Below, in pieces: positions 52,723 through 62,036 of a DNA stretch of 64,000 nt (positions are counted from its first letter, which is position 1; each line of letters starts with the position of its first letter). Made by a program: the position numbers and the translations under genes. The notes beneath the pieces were generated by a model that ran no database searches, was not told the DNA's origin, and worked only from the letters and a program-made list of their open reading frames with translations. The stretch covers positions 1-64,000 of the forward strand of contig CAKPEV010000006.1 in assembly GCA_934149405.1 (NCBI GenBank), read 5' to 3'. This stretch comes from an uncultured Clostridia bacterium. GTDB lineage: Bacteria > Bacillota > Clostridia > TANB77 > UBA1234.

Positions 52723-54801
52723 TTATTTTTCTTTTGTTTTATTCTTTTTTACACTTCTAAATTTCGTTTCTTCTATTGCTTTATCAAATAATGATAGTAT
52801 ATGTGGCAAGAAGAAGATTACTAAGAACATACTTATAAGTGCTCCTCTGCCAATCAAGCCTCCCATTTCAGATACCGCTTTTATACTTGAACACCATTTT
52901 AGTAAAAATGCTGCACATACTAAGATTCCACCTGATGTTAATATTGACGGTATACTTTTGTTAACCGCAATACGAGAAGCTGTTTTCTTGTCATTTTCTT
53001 TTCTTGCATTCAAATAATTATTTGTCATAAGTATTGCGTAATCGATTGTTGCTCCTAATTCTATTGTACTAACTATCAAATAACCTAAAAACATCATTTC
53101 TTTACCTGTATAGTATGGTATTGCCATGTTTATAAATATTCCGCTTTCTATTACAAGTGTAAGTAATATTGGAAGTATAAATGATTTAAATGTAAATAAT
53201 AAAATTACCATAACTGCTAAAATAGAAAATATATTTACTCTTGTATAATCCGCATTTACCACGTCTTTTATATTAAGAGTTATTGGGACTGTTCCTGTTA
53301 TTTCATAATTGTCACCATAATATTTCTTTGTAAGTTCCTCTATCTTTCTTGATGTTTCAAATGCCAAATCACTTTCTGATGATGTTTTTGTATATATTAC
53401 TAATCTTGAATACTTATCAGTTCTAAATTTTTGATATTTATCTATTGGCACAAAACTATCTGGAATTCCTTCACTTACTAGGTTGGCTAGGCTTTGTACC
53501 TTCTTAACGCTTTCCATATCTTCGATTTCTTTAACTAATGCTTTTTCACTGACATAATCACCTGTTGGCACTAACACTATCATTGGGTTGCTTCTATCAA
53601 ATTTGCTATTTATCTTCTTTTCATCTTCATATACTTTTGTACCTTCTCCACCACCAAATGATGATGAACCATACAAGAATATGTTTTGCTTTTGTGCCAC
53701 ATATGACGGAATTGTTATTATAAGTACAATTGCAATTAGCAGATACGATATTTTTGCAGTATATTTTGCGAATTTTTCGAAATCAGGCATAAACGATTTA
53801 TGACGTGTTTTTTCTATTAATGGATAAAACTTCAAAATTAAGCATGGCATAAACAATATAACTGTAAATAATGTTAAAACTATACCTTTAGCGAATACAA
53901 GTCCCATATCCGCACCTATTGTAAATCCCATAAAACAAAGTGCTAAAAAGCCTGCAATAGTTGTAAGTGCACTTGAAAATATTGATAAACAAGACTTTTT
54001 AACAGTCTCCATCATTGCCTTTTCTAAATCTTCGCCCTTATGTGATTCAAATTCATGTAACATAAATACCGAATAATCCATAGAAACAGCAAGTTGAAGT
54101 GCTGCAACTATGCTATATGTAAGGAAAGAAACGTGCTTAAATATAACGTTGCTTCCAATATTTAAAAATATTGATGTTCCAATTACTATCATAAATAGAA
54201 TTGGCGAAAAATATGAATCTGTAGTTAATATAAGAATTATGATAACTACTGGGATCAATATGCACATTACTTTACTAACTTCGCTTTGAACTGTATCGGC
54301 AGCTGATTTTGTATCCACAGCCGAACCGATTATATTGCTTCCTTCTGGGACTATTTCATTTATTTCATCAATTGCTTTACTAGTTTTGCTTGAATAATCA
54401 TCTTCATCAAACATTATTTCAAAGATGGCGCTTCCATCGTTATAATAATCTCTAAGTTCATCTTCTGATATAAAATCAAGCGGTCTATATATGTCTATGC
54501 TATCATCAAGCCAAACAACCATGTCTACGCCGTCTACTTTTTCAATTTGATTTTTATACTCTTTTGCTTCTATCAAACTTACATCGTTTATCATTACCCT
54601 TGCAAATCCTTGCATGGCAAATTCTTCTTCAACTATATTCATTCCTCTCTTAGCTCTTTCAGTATCTGAAATATACTCAGATAGGTTATAATTGATCTTT
54701 ACACTAGGAATTAACAATATACTTATTACAGTTGCTAATATAAATATAATTCCTATCTTATTTCTGTTTTTTACTATAAATTCTGCTATTTTATCATTCA
54801 T
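52723..54801 (-). CDS. MMPL/RND-family transporter
   Basis: 692 residues, twelve transmembrane helices in two halves with large loops after helices 1 and 7. Membrane motifs include SMDYSVFMLHEFE (helix 4 region) and ATIDYAILMTNNYL (second half), with the aspartates used for proton transfer. Such proteins export lipids or hydrophobic compounds. The start overlaps the TetR stop by eight bases. Confidence 0.88.
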   Translation of the reverse strand: MNDKIAEFIVKNRNKIGIIFILATVISILLIPSVKINYNLSEYISDTERAKRGMNIVEEEFAMQGFARVMINDVSLIEAKEYKNQIEKVDGVDMVVWLDDSIDIYRPLDFISEDELRDYYNDGSAIFEIMFDEDDYSSKTSKAIDEINEIVPEGSNIIGSAVDTKSAADTVQSEVSKVMCILIPVVIIILILTTDSYFSPILFMIVIGTSIFLNIGSNVIFKHVSFLTYSIVAALQLAVSMDYSVFMLHEFESHKGEDLEKAMMETVKKSCLSIFSSALTTIAGFLALCFMGFTIGADMGLVFAKGIVLTLFTVILFMPCLILKFYPLIEKTRHKSFMPDFEKFAKYTAKISYLLIAIVLIITIPSYVAQKQNIFLYGSSSFGGGEGTKVYEDEKKINSKFDRSNPMIVLVPTGDYVSEKALVKEIEDMESVKKVQSLANLVSEGIPDSFVPIDKYQKFRTDKYSRLVIYTKTSSESDLAFETSRKIEELTKKYYGDNYEITGTVPITLNIKDVVNADYTRVNIFSILAVMVILLFTFKSFILPILLTLVIESGIFINMAIPYYTGKEMMFLGYLIVSTIELGATIDYAILMTNNYLNARKENDKKTASRIAVNKSIPSILTSGGILVCAAFLLKWCSSIKAVSEMGGLIGRGALISMFLVIFFLPHILSLFDKAIEETKFRSVKKNKTKEK

Positions 54802-55396
54802 CTTTTATCACTTCCATTACTTTCTCGCTTAGTCCACTAAGCATCAATTTCTTATATATTTCTAGATTTCTTTTCAAATCTTCTATATTATCTACATTGT
54901 TTTTTACAATGTATGTGAAGCCTTCAAACTGTGCCCTAGATATCGCATTACATAGTGTAATGTCAATTTTTTCTTTGCCTGTTATGCTTTTTATAATGCT
55001 TGCAAGCTTGTTTGTAAACATATCTAATATTTGCTCTTTAAAATCTGTAAATTGCTTTTCAGTTTCTGAATTTAACATTACTTTAAGTGTGTCTTTATTT
55101 TCTTTTGCTAGCTTTAATGTTAGCTCTATAAGTCCTTCAAAAATTAAGTTCGAGTCAATATCTTGATAATTAGAAGGTATATCACTTACAAACTTGCTCA
55201 CCTTTTCTTCTACTTCTTTTAGGATTTCATTCAATAAATGTTTTTTAGTCAAAAAATATCTGTAAATATTTCCTGTACTAATACCTACATCTAAAGCAAT
55301 ATCCTTCATTGAAGTATTTTCATATCCCTCTTTTTTAAATCTTTTCTTACCAACTTCTATTATCTTTTGTTTAATATCATCTTTTAATTTCTGCAA
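54794..55396 (-). CDS. TetR-family repressor of the MMPL operon
   Basis: 200 residues from TTG 55396, chosen because GGAGG lies eight bases upstream; the longer GTG frame would start inside the operator. The helix-turn-helix is KKRFKKEGYENTSMKDIALD then VGISTGNIYRYF. Its gene is first in the operon, which begins with a promoter flanked by two palindromes. Release by a hydrophobic ligand is expected for such systems but not shown. Confidence 0.88.
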   Translation of the reverse strand: MQKLKDDIKQKIIEVGKKRFKKEGYENTSMKDIALDVGISTGNIYRYFLTKKHLLNEILKEVEEKVSKFVSDIPSNYQDIDSNLIFEGLIELTLKLAKENKDTLKVMLNSETEKQFTDFKEQILDMFTNKLASIIKSITGKEKIDITLCNAISRAQFEGFTYIVKNNVDNIEDLKRNLEIYKKLMLSGLSEKVMEVIKDE

Positions 55397-55408
55397 AACA
55401 TCCACCTC

Positions 55409-55434
55409 CAACAATGAATTTATATTCACTATTG
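55409..55434. promoter_or_regulatory. TetR operator 1
   Basis: CAACAATGAATTTATATTCA then CTATTG, an imperfect palindrome between the -10 box and the TTG start. It would block elongation or the start site. Confidence 0.8.
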
Positions 55435-55438
55435 ATAT

Positions 55439-55466
55439 ATTATATACCGATTTTTCAGAAAGTCAA
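55439..55466 (-). promoter_or_regulatory. Promoter of the tetR-mmpL operon
   Basis: Minus-strand -35 TTGACT (55461-55466) and -10 TATAAT (55439-55444) have a 16-bp spacer. The -35 box is inside operator 2. Confidence 0.88.
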
Positions 55467-55496
55467 TAATGAATTTATATTCATTATTGACTTTCT
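55457..55496. promoter_or_regulatory. TetR operator 2, 40-bp near-perfect palindrome
   Basis: AGAAAGTCAATAATGAAT pairs with ATTCATTATTGACTTTCT around TTAT. Its core CAATAATGAAT/ATTCATTATTG matches operator 1. Confidence 0.9.
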
Positions 55497-55525
55497 TTAT
55501 AAATACGTATTAACTCTTTCGGATT

Positions 55526-55652
55526 GTACTCACTAATTTTAATATTTTCCAACTTTATTTTTGTGTACTGCCATCTATTATTTTTACAGAGCTTCAGTAT
55601 ACTTAAGCTACATTTTTTCAAAATATTTTGCTTTTTCATAAGTCAGTTTAAA
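55526..55652 (-). repeat. Dispersed ~125-bp intergenic repeat, copy D
   Basis: It shares TTGTGTACTGCCATCTATTA, the ACTTAAGCTACATTTTTT block and TTTTTCATAAGTCAGTTT with copies A-C. It sits between the adk terminator and the tetR promoter. Confidence 0.75.
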
Positions 55653-55705
55653 ATATAGTCTATTTTGCTAAAAATGTTTATTATAATATATCCAGAGTAA
55701 AAGGC

Positions 55706-55756
55706 ATAAAAAATAACTTAGCCTACAATGCATTTCTGCATTTTAGACTAAGTTAC
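55706..55756 (-). terminator. adk terminator
   Basis: Minus-strand AGTAACTTAGTCTAAAATGC pairs with GCATTGTAGGCTAAGTTATT and is followed by T6, just past the adk stop. Confidence 0.9.
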
Positions 55757-55772
55757 TCTATGTAATATTAAA

Positions 55773-56426
55773 TTACTTTAATTGCTCTTTAACAAGTGCT
55801 ATAGTATCTTCTAATCTTTCTTGTCCAACAACTGTAGCTAATATTCCTTTTTCTGTGTAATAAGCTATTAAAGGCTCTGTTTGTTTGTGATATGTTTCAA
55901 GTCTCTTTGAAACTGTTGCCTCATTGTCGTCATCTCTGATAAATAGTTTGCTTCCGCATTTGTCACAAATACCTTCAACTTTTGGTGGGTTATCTCTCAT
56001 GTTATAGATTTCTTTACAGTCTGGGTTCTCACAAGTTCTTCTGTTTAATGCTCTACCCATGATTTCTTCATCTGGAACATGTAGGTTTATTACTTTATCC
56101 ACTTTTATTCCGTTTTCTGTTAAATATTCATCTAATGCCTTAGCTTGGTCAATTGTTCTTGGGAATCCATCTAATAAGAATCCTCTTTCTTTACAATCTG
56201 ACTCTTCTAATCTATTTTTTAATAAATTAATTACTAATTCATCTGGAACTAAAGCTCCTTTATCCATGTATCCTTTTGCTTCTTTACCAAGTTCTGTTCC
56301 GTCTGCTATATTTTTTCTTAAAATATCACCTGTTGAGATGTGTGGAACATTGTAATCTTTAGTTATCCATTTGCATTGTGAACCTTTTCCGCTACCAGGT
56401 GCACCAAGTATAATTAATCTTATCAT
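55773..56426 (-). CDS. adk: Adenylate kinase
   Basis: 217 residues. The P-loop GAPGSGKGSQC, the AMP-binding DGFPRTIDQAKAL, and a long LID with zinc ligands (CENPDC...CDKCGS) are present. It interconverts 2 ADP and ATP + AMP. A terminator-like hairpin separates it from secY. Confidence 0.97.
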   Translation of the reverse strand: MIRLIILGAPGSGKGSQCKWITKDYNVPHISTGDILRKNIADGTELGKEAKGYMDKGALVPDELVINLLKNRLEESDCKERGFLLDGFPRTIDQAKALDEYLTENGIKVDKVINLHVPDEEIMGRALNRRTCENPDCKEIYNMRDNPPKVEGICDKCGSKLFIRDDDNEATVSKRLETYHKQTEPLIAYYTEKGILATVVGQERLEDTIALVKEQLK

Positions 56427-56490
56427 ATATTTGACCTCCTATTATTTTTATATGTCTATAATATACTCAAAAAGGTTGGTTGTCAATTGC

Positions 56491-56526
56491 AAAAAAAGGA
56501 CACTCCCATAGGAGTATCCCTTTTTC
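56491..56526 (-). terminator. Hairpin between secY and adk
   Basis: Minus-strand GGGATACTCC and GGAGTGTCC pair closely, followed by T7. It may reduce transcription into adk. Confidence 0.85.
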
Positions 56527-56528
56527 TA

Positions 56529-57893
56529 TTAATCTAAAAATCCTTTATAATGACGTGTTAACATTTGAGCTTCTAGTTGTCTGATTGATTCTAGAGCAAC
56601 ACCAACTACGATTAGTATAGCTGTTCCTCCGAATGACAATCTAAGACCAGCAAATTGTACCAATATTGGTAAAATTGCGATTATTGCTAAGAAGAATGCT
56701 CCAAATGTTGTTATATACTTAAGTATTGTTGCAAGATAATCTGATGTAGGTTTTCCTGCTCTAATACCTGGTATAAATCCACCATTTTTCTTTAAATTAT
56801 TTGATACTTCAACTGGATTAAATGCCATAGCCATTGTATAGAAGAATGTGAATCCAACTATTAACAATAGGTATATAACAATGTGTGCTATTCCGCACCA
56901 TAAAATATCCCAATTGAAAGCACCTGTTGTTGCATCTGTTAAGCTTGCATTTAATGATGTAAATGCAAATACTTTATACATTGTAGCCCAGAAACCTGTG
57001 CTTGTTGCTATATCATGGTTAACAAGTTGCATAATCATTGCTGGTAATTGCATAAATGACATAGCAAAGATTATTGGCATTACTCCTGCCATTGCAAGCT
57101 TCATAGGTATATGAGTATTTTGTCCACCATACATTTTTCTTCCTACTACTCTCTTTGCGTATTGAACAGGAACTCTTCTTTCAGCCTCTGTTACCCAAAC
57201 AACACCTGCAACAAGTATAATTGCTGCAATTATTACTGCGATTGAAATTATTAATCCCTTAATATTCAATGCACCCTCAACAATACATAAATCATGAACT
57301 AAATACTCTATTGCTGATGGAATCCCAGAAACGATACCAGCAAAAATTAATAATGAAGTACCATTTCCAACTCCTCTTGATGTGATTTGCTCTGCAAGCC
57401 ACATCAAAAGTGTAGAACCAGCTGTAAGTGTTAGTATAAATAGTAATGGTGTTAATATACCGTTTCCTATAAATACACCTTGGTTCTTATAAGTAGCGTA
57501 AATACCAAATGCTTCGATAGCTGCAAGAATAACTGCTGCATATCTCATATATTGGTTAATCTTTTTTCTGCCTTCTTCTCCACCATCTTTAGACAAGTTT
57601 TCCAAAGCTGGTATAGCGAATGTTAATAATTGCACTACAATTGATGCAGTAATGTATGGGCTTATTGACATTGCAAATACTGAAAGGTTTGAAAACGCGC
57701 CACCGGTTATTATGTTAACAGTTCCGACAATTGTGTTTGATGACCTCTTGTTAACCTCAGATAATAACTCTGCATCAACTCCAGGAGCTGTAACAAATGC
57801 TCCAAATCTAAATATTGCTAATAATAATAGTGTGTATAGAAGTTTTTTCCTTAATTCAGGAATCTTCCATGCGTTAGCTAGTGTTTTAAACAC
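56529..57893 (-). CDS. secY: Preprotein translocase subunit SecY
   Basis: 454 residues, ten transmembrane helices. Typical segments are ALGIYA-like TM motifs, TSRGVGNGTSLLIFAGIVSG, QYAKRVVGRKMYGGQNTHIP in the cytosolic loop, and the C-terminal NNLKKNGGFIPGIRAGKPT. It forms the protein-conducting channel with SecE and SecG. Confidence 0.97.
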   Translation of the reverse strand: MFKTLANAWKIPELRKKLLYTLLLLAIFRFGAFVTAPGVDAELLSEVNKRSSNTIVGTVNIITGGAFSNLSVFAMSISPYITASIVVQLLTFAIPALENLSKDGGEEGRKKINQYMRYAAVILAAIEAFGIYATYKNQGVFIGNGILTPLLFILTLTAGSTLLMWLAEQITSRGVGNGTSLLIFAGIVSGIPSAIEYLVHDLCIVEGALNIKGLIISIAVIIAAIILVAGVVWVTEAERRVPVQYAKRVVGRKMYGGQNTHIPMKLAMAGVMPIIFAMSFMQLPAMIMQLVNHDIATSTGFWATMYKVFAFTSLNASLTDATTGAFNWDILWCGIAHIVIYLLLIVGFTFFYTMAMAFNPVEVSNNLKKNGGFIPGIRAGKPTSDYLATILKYITTFGAFFLAIIAILPILVQFAGLRLSFGGTAILIVVGVALESIRQLEAQMLTRHYKGFLD

Positions 57894-57894
57894 T

Positions 57895-58344
57895 TTACAC
57901 CACCTCTACCTTTCCGCCTGCAGCAGTTATTTTCTCTTCAGCTGTTTTTGTAACTCTAGCAGCTTTAACAGTAAGTTTCTTAGTTAATTCTCCATTTCCT
58001 AATACGACGATACCATCATTTGCTTTTCTAATAATTCCAGCTTCTAATAAGCTTTCTGCTGTAACTTCCGTGTTGTTTTCAAGTGTTTCTAGCATTGAAA
58101 GTGTAACTTCTGTATATGTTCTTGCACTTCTATTTTTGAATCCTCTCTTTGGAATTCTTCTGAATAATGGCATTTGACCTCCTTCAAATCCAGGTCTAAC
58201 TCCGCCACCGCTTCTTGCTTTTTGTCCTTTATGACCTTTACCAGCAGTCTTACCAAGACCAGAACCGATACCTCTACCAATTCTCTTTCTTGTTTCTCTT
58301 GCTCCTGGTGTGCTTGTTAATTCGTCAAGTTTCATGTTTTGCAC
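57895..58344 (-). CDS. rplO: 50S ribosomal protein L15
   Basis: 149 residues. The glycine-rich N-terminus (RIGRGIGSGLGKTAGKGHKG) is intact and the basic core continues. It directly follows rpsE with only 52 bp between, leaving no room for rpmD (L30). Confidence 0.97.
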   Translation of the reverse strand: MQNMKLDELTSTPGARETRKRIGRGIGSGLGKTAGKGHKGQKARSGGGVRPGFEGGQMPLFRRIPKRGFKNRSARTYTEVTLSMLETLENNTEVTAESLLEAGIIRKANDGIVVLGNGELTKKLTVKAARVTKTAEEKITAAGGKVEVV

Positions 58345-58396
58345 CTCTTTTCATCTAAATATTCAAATCTCTATATACTTATTTTATAAACAAATA

Positions 58397-58888
58397 TTAT
58401 AAAATCTCTGAAACTTTTTTACCACGAAGTGTAGCAACCATTTCAGCTGTCTTCATTTCGCTTAATGCTTTAAGTGTAGCATATGCTGCGTTTCTTGGGT
58501 TGTTTGAACCTAAGTTTTTAGTTCTTATATTCTTATATCCTGCGATATCTAATACAAGTCTTGCAGCACCACCAGCGATAAGTCCAGTACCTTCAGCAGC
58601 TGGTTTTAATAAAACCTTTCCGCTACCAAAGCTTCCTACTAATTCATGAGGTATTGTTGTATTTACTATTGGAACTTCGATTATGTTCTTCTTAGCATCT
58701 TCAATAGCCTTTCTAATAGCATCTGGAACTTCTGCTGATTTTCCATTACCAACACCAACATGTCCTTGACCATCACCAACAACAACTAGTGCACTAAATC
58801 TAAAAGTTCTACCACCTTTAACAACTTTAGCAACTCTGTTGATTGTTATAACTTTTTCTGTCAAGTCTAATTTTTCTGCATCTATCAT
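58397..58888 (-). CDS. rpsE: 30S ribosomal protein S5
   Basis: 163 residues from ATG 58888, eight bases after AAAGGAG; the TTG six codons upstream overlaps that site. The S5 signature VVKGGRTFRFSALVVVGDG and the AGGAARLVLDIAGYKNI segment are present. Confidence 0.97.
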   Translation of the reverse strand: MIDAEKLDLTEKVITINRVAKVVKGGRTFRFSALVVVGDGQGHVGVGNGKSAEVPDAIRKAIEDAKKNIIEVPIVNTTIPHELVGSFGSGKVLLKPAAEGTGLIAGGAARLVLDIAGYKNIRTKNLGSNNPRNAAYATLKALSEMKTAEMVATLRGKKVSEIL

Positions 58889-58913
58889 AATAGTTTCTCC
58901 TTTCAATTAAATT

Positions 58914-59273
58914 TTAGAACTCTAAACCTGCTTCTCTTGCAGCTTCAGCTAATGCTTTTACTTTTCCATGATATATATATCCGCCTCTATCAAAAACCAC
59001 ATTTTTAATATTTGCCTTTGTAGCTCTTGCAGCGATTAATGTTCCAACTTCTTTTGCTGCTTCTATATTACTTGCTTTTGTTTTTACTTCTTTATCAAGT
59101 GTAGAAGCACAAGCTAAAGTTCTTCCATTTGTATCATCGATAATTTGAGCATATATACCTTTATTGCTTCTGAAAACAGCAAGTCTTGGACGCTCAGGAG
59201 TACCAACTATTTTTTCACGAACTCTTTCATGTCTGATTTCTCTTGACACAGCTCTACTTTTCTTGTTAATCAC
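58914..59273 (-). CDS. rplR: 50S ribosomal protein L18
   Basis: 119 residues, 5S-rRNA binding. PRLAVFRSNKGIYAQIIDD and the C-terminal FDRGGYIYHGKVKALAEAAR are typical. Confidence 0.97.
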   Translation of the reverse strand: MINKKSRAVSREIRHERVREKIVGTPERPRLAVFRSNKGIYAQIIDDTNGRTLACASTLDKEVKTKASNIEAAKEVGTLIAARATKANIKNVVFDRGGYIYHGKVKALAEAAREAGLEF

Positions 59274-59315
59274 TTAATTTCTCTCCTTTCACATAGGATT
59301 TTATTTAGCTAGGTT

Positions 59316-59852
59316 TTATTTTTTACCCATCTTTCCTTCTTTTCTAATGATTCTCTCGTCTATGTATTTAATACCTTTACCTTTATATGGTTCTGGAGGT
59401 CTTACCATTCTAATTTCAGCAGCTAATTGTCCAACTGCTTCTTTATCTGGTCCTACAACGATTATACTGTTTGGATTTGGAGCTTCGATTTTAATATCTC
59501 CTCTATCTTCAAATTCAACTGTATGAGAAAATCCCATATTCATTATTAATTTATTTCCTTGTTTTTGTACTCTATAACCAACACCGTTAACTTCTAGTTC
59601 TTTTTTGAATCCTTCTGTTACGCCAATAACCATATTGTTTAGAAGAGTTCTTGTTAATCCTTGGATATTATCTTGTTCAGGATTTTTTAACTCAACTGTA
59701 ACTACACCAGCTTCTTGTTTTAAAATCATATCTGGATGTAATTTTTTAACTAAAGTTCCTTTTGGTCCTTTAACAGTTACAGTGTTATCAGCTTCTATCT
59801 TAACTTCTACACCAGCAGGTACAGTTATAGGTTTCTTTCCTATTCTTGACAT
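59316..59852 (-). CDS. rplF: 50S ribosomal protein L6
   Basis: 178 residues in two homologous domains. Start SRIGKKPITVPAGVEV and end RPPEPYKGKGIKYIDE are diagnostic. Confidence 0.97.
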   Translation of the reverse strand: MSRIGKKPITVPAGVEVKIEADNTVTVKGPKGTLVKKLHPDMILKQEAGVVTVELKNPEQDNIQGLTRTLLNNMVIGVTEGFKKELEVNGVGYRVQKQGNKLIMNMGFSHTVEFEDRGDIKIEAPNPNSIIVVGPDKEAVGQLAAEIRMVRPPEPYKGKGIKYIDERIIRKEGKMGKK

Positions 59853-59943
59853 TATATTACTCCTTTCTTGTAGTCAAACGATTACAAATTATGTATGTCT
59901 AATTCAATATGTACTTTTTGTACTAATACGAATTAACCTTTTA

Positions 59944-60339
59944 TTACCATACGAAAGCTAAAACCTCGCCGCCTACGCCTTCTTGTCTTGCTTTCTTATC
60001 TGTCATAACACCTTTTGATGTTGATATTAAAGCTATACCAAGTCCACCAAGTACTTTTGGAAGTTCATCCTTTGTAGCATAAACTCTTAATCCTGGTTTG
60101 CTTATTCTCTTTAATCCTGAAATAACTTTTTGTTTATTAACATATTTTAAAGTTATTCTAATAATGCCTTGTGCATTATCATCGATTTCTTCAAATGCTT
60201 TAATATATCCTTCTTCTAATAATATTTCAGCTATTGACTTCTTTAATTTAGAAGCAGGTATATCTACAGTTTCATGTTTTTGTGCATTTGCATTTCTAAT
60301 TCTTGTTAGCATATCTGCTATTGGATCAGTAATGTTCAT
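59944..60339 (-). CDS. rpsH: 30S ribosomal protein S8
   Basis: 131 residues. Start DPIADMLTRIRNANA and C-terminal STSKGVMTDKKARQEGVGGE are family signatures. S8 also represses spc-type operons by binding mRNA in some bacteria. Confidence 0.97.
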   Translation of the reverse strand: MNITDPIADMLTRIRNANAQKHETVDIPASKLKKSIAEILLEEGYIKAFEEIDDNAQGIIRITLKYVNKQKVISGLKRISKPGLRVYATKDELPKVLGGLGIALISTSKGVMTDKKARQEGVGGEVLAFVW

Positions 60340-60459
60340 ATAAACTTTGCTCCTTTCGTTATGATTTAGAGACTAGAAATAGAGTTTACTCACTCTTATT
60401 TCTATTTTCTCTAGTTGTTTTTTATATTTCAAGCATCTATTTCTAAAAACTTTCTATTA

Positions 60460-60645
60460 TTACCAGCTTGCCTTTTTAACACCAGGTATTTGTCCCTTAT
60501 GAGCTAACTCTCTAAAGCAAATTCTGCAAATACCATATTTACGAATATATCCATGTGGTCTTCCACATATTTTACATCTGTTATAGTATCTTGTGCTGAA
60601 TTTAGGAGCTAGTTTTTGTTTAGCAATCATTGATTTTTTTGCCAC
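60460..60645 (-). CDS. rpsN: 30S ribosomal protein S14, zinc type
   Basis: 61 residues with the zinc-binding CKICGRPHGY...CRICFRE pairs of the short type-Z S14. Confidence 0.97.
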   Translation of the reverse strand: MAKKSMIAKQKLAPKFSTRYYNRCKICGRPHGYIRKYGICRICFRELAHKGQIPGVKKASW

Positions 60646-60658
60646 GGTTTACCCTCCT

Positions 60659-61198
60659 TTACTTTGAAAATGGCATACCAAGAAGTTTTAACATCTCTTT
60701 TGCCTCTTCATCTGTGTTAGCTGTTGTTACGAAAATAACGTCCATACCTCTGATTTTATCGATTTTATCGTATTCGATTTCTGGGAATATTAATTGCTCT
60801 TTAACACCCATTGAGTAGTTTCCTCTTCCATCGAAAGAGTTTGGAGATAATCCTTTAAAATCTCTTACTCTTGGAAGTGCAACTGCAAATAATTTTTCTA
60901 CGAAATCATACATTTTTTGATTTCTAAGTGTTACTTTGCATCCAATTTCCATTCCTTCTCTAATCTTAAAACCAGCTATTGACTTTTTAGCTTTTGTCGT
61001 AACAGCCTTTTGTCCAGTAATAATTTCTAAATCTCTAACTGCATTCTCTAAAGCTTTTGCGTTTTCTCTAACATCGCTTACGCCCATGTTTATAACAACT
61101 TTCTCAAGCTTTGGAACTTGCATTACTGATTTGTAGTTAAATTTTTTCATTAATTCTGGTACAACTTCATTTTTATATACATCTTTTAATCCTGACAT
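60659..61198 (-). CDS. rplE: 50S ribosomal protein L5
   Basis: 179 residues from ATG 61198, eight bases after GGAGG (a GTG lies one codon upstream). Markers include LEKVVINMGVSDVRENAKAL and a C-terminal DEEAKEMLKLLGMPF. It binds 5S rRNA and contacts P-site tRNA. Confidence 0.97.
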   Translation of the reverse strand: MSGLKDVYKNEVVPELMKKFNYKSVMQVPKLEKVVINMGVSDVRENAKALENAVRDLEIITGQKAVTTKAKKSIAGFKIREGMEIGCKVTLRNQKMYDFVEKLFAVALPRVRDFKGLSPNSFDGRGNYSMGVKEQLIFPEIEYDKIDKIRGMDVIFVTTANTDEEAKEMLKLLGMPFSK

Positions 61199-61215
61199 CA
61201 CGATTACCTCCTTTC

Positions 61216-61536
61216 CTATTTAATTTCTTCTCCACATTTAGCACATACTCTAACTTTTGTGCCGTCTTTCTTTGTGTCAACTTTTACTCTAACACCTTTT
61301 CCACACTTTGAGCAGAATGGGTTTGCTTTAGAAGCATTAATTGCAACTTCAGCTTTTATAATTCCACCTGTTTCTCCTGCTTTTTTAGGTTTTGTATGTT
61401 TTGTTCTAACGTTAACTCCCTCAACAACTACTGTATTATCTTTTGGGTTTGCTGCAAGAACTTTACCTTTTTTACCTTTATCAGCTCCAGAGTTAATAAC
61501 TACTGTATCGCCTTTTTTAATGTGTAGATTATTCAT
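61216..61536 (-). CDS. rplX: 50S ribosomal protein L24
   Basis: 106 residues. The KOW motif (KKGDTVVINSGADKGKKGKV) is N-terminal and CSKCGKGVRV...CAKCGEE forms a C-terminal zinc ribbon. Confidence 0.97.
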   Translation of the reverse strand: MNNLHIKKGDTVVINSGADKGKKGKVLAANPKDNTVVVEGVNVRTKHTKPKKAGETGGIIKAEVAINASKANPFCSKCGKGVRVKVDTKKDGTKVRVCAKCGEEIK

Positions 61537-61599
61537 TTATTTTTACACCTACCTTTAAACGTTTATTTTTAAGTTTTGCTTCTACTTTGAACCCCAATA

Positions 61600-61968
61600 T
61601 TATAATACTTCAGGAGCAAGTGAAAGAATTTTCATATAATCATTATCTCTTAATTCTCTTGCTACTGGTCCAAATATACGTGTTCCTCTTGGAGTCTTAT
61701 CATCTTTTATTATAACTGCTGCATTCTCGTCAAATCTGATATAAGAACCATCTGGTCTTTGAAGACCTTTCTTGCTTCTAACTATAACAGCTTTAACAAC
61801 ATCTCCTTTTTTAACCATTCCACCTGGTGCAGCACTTTTTACAGAAGCTACTATAACATCACCGATGTTAGCGAATTTTCTATAAGAACCGCCCATACAT
61901 CTAATGCACATTAACTCTTTAGCACCTGTATTATCAGCAACTTTTAATATTGTTTGTTGTTGTATCAT
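61600..61968 (-). CDS. rplN: 50S ribosomal protein L14
   Basis: 122 residues, the normal length, from ATG 61968 (AAAGGAG upstream); an in-frame extension to 61992 is not used. MIQQQTILKVADNTGAKEL and the C-terminal RELRDNDYMKILSLAPEVL are typical. Confidence 0.97.
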   Translation of the reverse strand: MIQQQTILKVADNTGAKELMCIRCMGGSYRKFANIGDVIVASVKSAAPGGMVKKGDVVKAVIVRSKKGLQRPDGSYIRFDENAAVIIKDDKTPRGTRIFGPVARELRDNDYMKILSLAPEVL

Positions 61969-62036
61969 TTTTATTTCTCCTTTCAGATGCATCTGTCCTT
62001 TCTTTCAAGGACTTACACCAATTTTAAAACATTAGC

